Source of the DNA: Acidobacteriota bacterium
GTDB taxonomy: Bacteria > Acidobacteriota > Terriglobia > Terriglobales > Acidobacteriaceae
Direction of reading: 5' to 3'
NCBI GenBank assembly: GCA_016196065.1
Contig: JACPYL010000010.1
Coordinates: 1-64,000, forward strand
Length of the DNA stretch: 64,000 nt
A program made the translations under genes and the position numbers. The notes under the pieces were generated by a model, which saw nothing but the letters and a program-made list of their open reading frames with translations, ran no database searches and was not told the origin of the DNA. Shown piece by piece: positions 59,949-64,000 of the stretch (position 1 is its first letter; every line of letters starts with the position of its first letter).

Positions 59949-61940
59949 TTAGTGGTTCCCTGGTACTCTGAGTCGTAAGACTTCCGCTTGCTCGCGTTGC
60001 GCATCGGATTCTTGTCCCAACTGCAAAAACGCATCTGCGAGAAACGCATGAGGCTCCGGAGAGTTGGGCTGGAGCATCGAGGCTTTGGTCAGGTAAGGCA
60101 CAGCCTCCGCGGCATTTCCGGTGAGAGCCAGAGCTCGACCCAGCAGCAGGTGAGCGCCATAGTGATTCGGGCGCACCTGAATCACTTGCTTGTATTCCCG
60201 GATCGCATCCGGCATGCGCTCAAGTCGAGCGTAAGTGGTAGCTAGGGAGAAACGCGCTTCGCCCCAATCCGGCAATCGGGCGATCACGGTTTCGTATTCC
60301 ACTGCAGCCCCGGCAAAGTCCCCGGTTTCAAATAATGCCGATCCCAGTTGGTAGCGCGGAACGGTGAGATCCGGGCGTAGCTCCGCCGCCTTCCGTAAGA
60401 CCGGAATCGCCTTCTTGTAGTTCCCGACGATTGACAATGCTGTCCCCAGCTTCAGATAAGCAATGGGGATATCCGATTGTTTGGCTATGGCATCTTCCAG
60501 CAGCGGGATCGAGTCAGCAAATTGCGAGTTCTCCTCAAGCAATTCCGCGCGATGCAGCAAGTTCACAATCTCGATTTTGTCTTTGGGATCGGCAGCCGTG
60601 TCCTTTACACCGGGCAGTGTAGGCGAACCGGCAGTCGATGCCACATATCCGAGCGCTCCCAGTTTTTCCTGTAGATCAGCGTCCATTCGAGTGGGGGGCG
60701 CTACGCGCGATCCCACTGTCCTTTGGCGAAACGCCTCGATCTGACCAGAGAGGGTCTGGAGCACCGCGGACGAAGTGTTCGACACATCGTGCAGCGCCTG
60801 CGGATCTGCTGATTGGTCGTAAAGTTCCTTGCGTGGTGCGTCAATGATCAGAAATTTTCCCGTGCGCAACGCCCGCAAGGAACTCCATCCGAATGTGCGA
60901 TGGGAATAGTCGCTCTCCGCGTACGCCGGTCGATCCGACGCTGCGCCCGCAGCCGTTCGATTCGGTGTGAGCCCAATCAGCGGGACCAGAGACTCCCCCT
61001 GCACTTCCTTTGGAACCGGCGATCCTGCAACTCGCAGAATCGTCGGCAGCACATCCACTAACCCGACGCGGTCATTGACGCGCCCGCCGGCAGAGCGTTC
61101 CGCAGGCAACTTGAACAGCAATGGCACATGAATGGTTTCGTCATAGAGAAAAACTCCATGTGTGCTTTCTCCGTGCTCGCCTAATGCTTCTCCGTGATCG
61201 GCCATAACTGCAATCAAGGAATTTTCGTAAAGACCTCGCACGCGCAGCTGACTCAGTAGTTTGCCGACCGCCGAGTCCGCATAAGCAATCTCGCCGTCGT
61301 AGGGCGCGGAGGCATAGCGGGTCTTGAAGGGTTCCGGCGGATCGTAGGGATCATGGGCGTCGTAAAGGTGCACCCACAGGAAGAACGGTCCGCGAGGGTG
61401 CTGGTCCAGCCAGGCCAGTGCATGCGCCACCACTTCATCCCCGCGCCGCTCAATGGCTTGGTAGCGGTTCTCTCCCGGTCGCCGCCTGTGAAAGCCTGCA
61501 TCGAAAGTCTCAAACCCACGGTCGAAGCCGGGAGCCGACTTTGCACCCGGATCGAGAATCAGGGAACCAATAAATGCAGCAGTGCGATATCCACGCGCTC
61601 GCAGGAGGTCGGGCGCATAAGGCAGGTCGGCCGCCAGCGGCACGCCAAAATCATTGACTTTGTGGAACTGTGGATAGGTCCCCGTAAGGATGGTGGCGTG
61701 TGATGCCGTTGTCAATGGGACCTGCGAATACGCGCGGGTGAATACGACGGACTGACGCGCCAGCGTATCCAGGTTTGGTGTGAGTCCGCGTGACGATCCC
61801 ATGAATCCCATACGATCCACGCGCACAGTGTCCAGAGTAATCAGAACGACGTTGGGAGGCGCGGCCGGAGCCTTCACCGTTCCAGCCGCCGCGTTTGCCA
61901 CCAGCCAGAAGACGCACAGCCACCGGCGGATCAAGGACAT
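59949..61940 (-). CDS. Sulfatase-fold protein with TPR repeats (fourth copy)
   Basis: 663 residues from ATG 61940. Signal peptide to AAAG. Motifs: VVLITLDTVRVDRMGFMGSS, FLWVHLYDAHDPYDPPEPF, MADHGEALGEHGESTHGVFL and ELYDQSADPQALHDV. The active-site loop is T77-T-A-S-H81 followed by ATILTGTYP, again Thr for Cys/Ser and His for Arg. About seven TPRs occupy the last 230 residues (IPIAYLKLGTALSIVGNYKK, APLAV-like ALALTGNAAEAVPYLTKASM). On the minus strand it follows the TPR protein at 62047-63075 and precedes the two small secreted proteins. Confidence 0.82.
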   Translation of the reverse strand: MSLIRRWLCVFWLVANAAAGTVKAPAAPPNVVLITLDTVRVDRMGFMGSSRGLTPNLDTLARQSVVFTRAYSQVPLTTASHATILTGTYPQFHKVNDFGVPLAADLPYAPDLLRARGYRTAAFIGSLILDPGAKSAPGFDRGFETFDAGFHRRRPGENRYQAIERRGDEVVAHALAWLDQHPRGPFFLWVHLYDAHDPYDPPEPFKTRYASAPYDGEIAYADSAVGKLLSQLRVRGLYENSLIAVMADHGEALGEHGESTHGVFLYDETIHVPLLFKLPAERSAGGRVNDRVGLVDVLPTILRVAGSPVPKEVQGESLVPLIGLTPNRTAAGAASDRPAYAESDYSHRTFGWSSLRALRTGKFLIIDAPRKELYDQSADPQALHDVSNTSSAVLQTLSGQIEAFRQRTVGSRVAPPTRMDADLQEKLGALGYVASTAGSPTLPGVKDTAADPKDKIEIVNLLHRAELLEENSQFADSIPLLEDAIAKQSDIPIAYLKLGTALSIVGNYKKAIPVLRKAAELRPDLTVPRYQLGSALFETGDFAGAAVEYETVIARLPDWGEARFSLATTYARLERMPDAIREYKQVIQVRPNHYGAHLLLGRALALTGNAAEAVPYLTKASMLQPNSPEPHAFLADAFLQLGQESDAQREQAEVLRLRVPGNH

Positions 61941-62046
61941 AAGAGTAAGGAAAGTTTAGCACCGGTGGATTCGCACCCGGATGAAAGCTGGCGAATGCAT
62001 GTCGGCGTAGCAACTGCAGACATGGACGCAAGCTTACGTTCACGGA

Positions 62047-63075
62047 TCATTGCGCACTACCTGATTCCTCTCCCCGCAATCTCTTGAGGAGGTCGCGCGC
62101 TTGCGGTGCAAACGGAGTGTCAGGGAAAGATTTGACATAGGCTTCGAGCTCCGCGATCGCATCAGGCGTTCGTTTTTGTTGCAGGTACAGATTCACCAGT
62201 TGCAGCGACGCCTGCGACATCTTTGGATCGTACTGCAGCGCGGTTCGCAGGCTTTTTTCGGCTAGTTCGGGACGGTTGGTGTGCGAGTACAGCGACCCCT
62301 GTAGAAACTGGCCGAATGCGGAATTGGGCTCACGCTTCAATCCTTCTTCAATTTCTGTACTGGCCTGATCGTAGCGCTTGGTTAACAACAGCAGATTTGC
62401 CAGATTGAAGTGCGCCTGCGAGTCGTTTTGATTTGCTTTCAGTGCCGCTGCAAACTCGCTCTCTGCTTCCCCGAATTTCTGAAGGCTCAAATAGGCGGAC
62501 CCGAGGTGATTGTGCGCCGGAGAAAAGTCCGGAGAATAGCGAATCGCCTTCTCATAGTGCAGGATTGCCTCATTGGTCTTCCCCTTCTTCTCAGCTTCCA
62601 CACCTTGGTCAAACTCCTTCAGGGTCTTCTTGGGAAAGCGCTGGTAATACTCGGCGGGATCGATCAGATATGGATTGCTTCCCGCTACCCGGCTGGCAGG
62701 ATCGTCTTTTTTCTTTGACAGACGCGGCACCAGCATGAGTTGAACAATGTTCAAGGTTGAAATTTCGGGGTTTACGTTCACATTGTCGCCGACTGGAACA
62801 TATGCGTCATCGTCCACTGAAACCCGATATTCGTTCGCAACGAGACTGGTAAAGCTGAATCGGCCCTGATCGTCACAGTACATGCTTTGGACGGGCGATC
62901 CGCGGAATCCCAGCGTGATCAGAACCGGAACGAAAGGAAAGTCGCCTTTCGATACCCTGACTTGGCCCACGATAGCTCCGAATTTCGCTGATCGTTGAGC
63001 CTGCAGCGGCGCCGTGCAGAAAACTACGCACAACGCGGCGACGGAGAGCAAGAGGACGGACCGGTCAATGATCAT
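62047..63075 (-). CDS. Secreted TPR protein with N-terminal carboxypeptidase-regulatory-like domain
   Basis: 342 residues from ATG 63075. Signal peptide ends at LQAQR. Residues ~30-120 form a beta-sandwich (AIVGQVRVSKGDFPFVPVLI, DDQGRFSFTSLVANEYRVSV). From ~150 come five to six TPR units: LKEFDQGVEAEKKGKTNEAI, FSPAHNHLGSAYLSLQKFGE, SQAHFNLANLLLLTKRYDQA. No catalytic motif. It is probably a periplasmic scaffold; its position between a TonB receptor and a sulfatase-fold gene suggests that it serves them. Confidence 0.75.
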   Translation of the reverse strand: MIIDRSVLLLSVAALCVVFCTAPLQAQRSAKFGAIVGQVRVSKGDFPFVPVLITLGFRGSPVQSMYCDDQGRFSFTSLVANEYRVSVDDDAYVPVGDNVNVNPEISTLNIVQLMLVPRLSKKKDDPASRVAGSNPYLIDPAEYYQRFPKKTLKEFDQGVEAEKKGKTNEAILHYEKAIRYSPDFSPAHNHLGSAYLSLQKFGEAESEFAAALKANQNDSQAHFNLANLLLLTKRYDQASTEIEEGLKREPNSAFGQFLQGSLYSHTNRPELAEKSLRTALQYDPKMSQASLQLVNLYLQQKRTPDAIAELEAYVKSFPDTPFAPQARDLLKRLRGEESGSAQ

Positions 63076-63109
63076 GGGACAAGACCCTGCGAATGAATGT
63101 TACCGCAAA

Positions 63110-63146
63110 GAAAAAGAGGCTTGCTCCCGGAAGGGAACAAGCCTCT
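63110..63146 (-). terminator. Intrinsic terminator of the TonB receptor gene
   Basis: On the minus strand AGAGGCTTGTTCCC and GGGAGCAAGCCTCT form a 14-bp stem (one mismatch) with a 4-base loop, followed by TTTTTCTTT. It begins 17 bp after the receptor stop codon and separates it from the TPR gene. Confidence 0.85.
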
Positions 63147-63163
63147 GAAACGGGCAGCTGCGG

Positions 63164-64000
63164 TTAGAAGCTGATTTTCACTCCCAGTTGCAATTGCCGT
63201 GGACCGAGCGTGCCCGCCGCCTGACCGAAGTTGGCGAAGCGCGGCTGGTTGTGGGCTCCTCCGCCTGCGGTGGCCAGGACGAAGTTGGTGTGGTTGAAAA
63301 CGTTGAACGCATTGGCGTCGAACTTCAAGTTGACCCGTTCGGTAAACTTGAAGACCTTCGACAGTGTCATGTCAGCTTTCCAGTAGCCTGGTCCAACGAA
63401 GGTATTGCGGCCCAGATTACCGACACAAGCCAAACACGGATTCGAGAATGTAATGTTGACGGGAGTGGCAGCGCCAAACCATCCGTCAGCCCATTGACTG
63501 TGAGTTACTCCGCTCACTCCTGATCGGCTGGAGTTCGGTCGGTCATTTCTGCCGCCATCCAGATTGAAGTCGCCTCGCAGGTTCTGGCAATTGTCTGGAA
63601 CATCAGCCGCCGTACATCCTGCTGTCGGATCGCTGATTTCCCGCAGCCTGGGTGCTTGCGACGTGTATGGTTCCCAGTGCGCCCCGCTTTGGAACGACCA
63701 GATGCCGTTATACGACCAGCCTCCCACTATCCAGCCCAAAACGCCTTTCAGGTTTTGTCCGGGCAATTGGTAGACATAGTTGAGAACCAGCCGATGCCGG
63801 ACGTCGAAGATCGAGTTACCCCGATCCAGGCCCGGTATGGTCTGATCCGTTGTGAAGCCTTCTCCGGCAGCGGCACCGTTTGCTGTGGTTGCGCCACTAT
63901 GCCAGGTCGAGCCTTCGTCGATGGAGTGACTCCAGGTGTAGTTTACGTTGAACAGCAGCCCGTGGCTCATCTGGCGTTTCAATGAAGTCTGCAACGAACT
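63164..64000 (-). CDS. TonB-dependent (Oar-like) outer-membrane receptor, C-terminal part
   Basis: The gene enters from the right window edge; about 279 C-terminal residues are visible. Typical features of acidobacterial Oar-type receptors are LQTSLKRQMSHGLLFNVNYT, WSHSIDEGS, IFDVRHRLVLNYVYQLP, WKADMTLSKVFKFTERVNLK, FDANAFNVFNHTNF and the terminal aromatic residue (QLQLGVKISF) needed for barrel insertion. It is a beta-barrel, probably for uptake of an oligosaccharide or another large ligand. The N-terminal plug and carboxypeptidase-like domain lie outside the window. Confidence 0.85.
   Translation of the reverse strand, partial: SSLQTSLKRQMSHGLLFNVNYTWSHSIDEGSTWHSGATTANGAAAGEGFTTDQTIPGLDRGNSIFDVRHRLVLNYVYQLPGQNLKGVLGWIVGGWSYNGIWSFQSGAHWEPYTSQAPRLREISDPTAGCTAADVPDNCQNLRGDFNLDGGRNDRPNSSRSGVSGVTHSQWADGWFGAATPVNITFSNPCLACVGNLGRNTFVGPGYWKADMTLSKVFKFTERVNLKFDANAFNVFNHTNFVLATAGGGAHNQPRFANFGQAAGTLGPRQLQLGVKISF

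Overview
The window reads as a GC-rich chromosomal segment of a soil-type member of the Acidobacteriota (Terriglobia-like). This is inferred from the gene set, not from a marker gene. The supporting signs are CadC-like winged-helix regulators carrying TPR repeats, an Oar-type TonB receptor, secreted proteins with carboxypeptidase-regulatory-like domains, DUF2934, many Tat-exported sugar oxidoreductases, PQQ and GMC dehydrogenases, an imuA-imuB-dnaE2 cassette, and dispersed GC hairpins. There is no rRNA, phage, transposase or CRISPR array. One tRNA-Glu(CTC) is present.

Layout. 1-7035 (minus strand): a zf-HC2 protein; an aquaporin-like channel translationally coupled to a GMC oxidoreductase; then a secreted VOC protein, an unrecognised 59-residue peptide, a glucose 1-dehydrogenase, and a glycogen-debranching-type enzyme with a frameshift. 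7274-10302 (plus): a DM13 protein, a GlcG-cupin fusion and an SMP-30/gluconolactonase. 10310-13145: a winged-helix/TPR regulator divergent from an ECF sigma factor. 13683-17071: two coupled secreted carboxypeptidase-regulatory-like proteins. 17184-21106: a glycosyltransferase coupled to a PAP2-glycoside hydrolase fusion. 21125-26056: DUF2934, GAF, a HI0933-type flavoprotein and two MacB/FtsX-type permeases. 26149-32596: a gluconate_2-dh3 subunit, a GMC dehydrogenase, a sugar isomerase and two Tat-exported TIM-barrel-like proteins. 32746-35664: a second ECF sigma/winged-helix-TPR divergent pair. 35807-37324: a Ser/Thr kinase. 37443-45088: a sugar catabolic run (SIS, DUF1080, Gfo/Idh/MocA, ROK, MFS, PQQ-cytochrome c) behind a LacI-type operator. 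45451-51391: the mutagenesis cassette imuA-imuB-dnaE2, followed by a convergent phoU. 52206-64000: four sulfatase-fold/TPR proteins, two paralogous small secreted proteins, a TPR protein and the 3' part of a TonB receptor.

How the genes work together. Most of the window concerns extracytoplasmic sugar oxidation and uptake. GMC, PQQ and zinc-dependent dehydrogenases, a lactonase, a 3-keto-glycoside hydrolase-type DUF1080 protein, isomerases, a ROK kinase and a sugar importer together suggest plant or microbial polysaccharide breakdown through keto-sugars and aldonates.

Most notable observations. (1) Seven blocks of tandem 7-bp repeats, of several different sequences, lie inside and between imuA, imuB and dnaE2. 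Some are translated in frame and others form the spacers next to the imuB and dnaE2 starts. (2) Four clustered sulfatase-fold proteins carry Thr and His where FGly sulfatases have Cys/Ser and Arg. (3) The same divergent pair, ECF sigma plus winged-helix/TPR regulator, occurs twice. (4) A lipid-phosphatase domain is fused to a glycoside-hydrolase-like domain. (5) A perfect LacI-type operator stands before the sugar operon, with no LacI gene in view.
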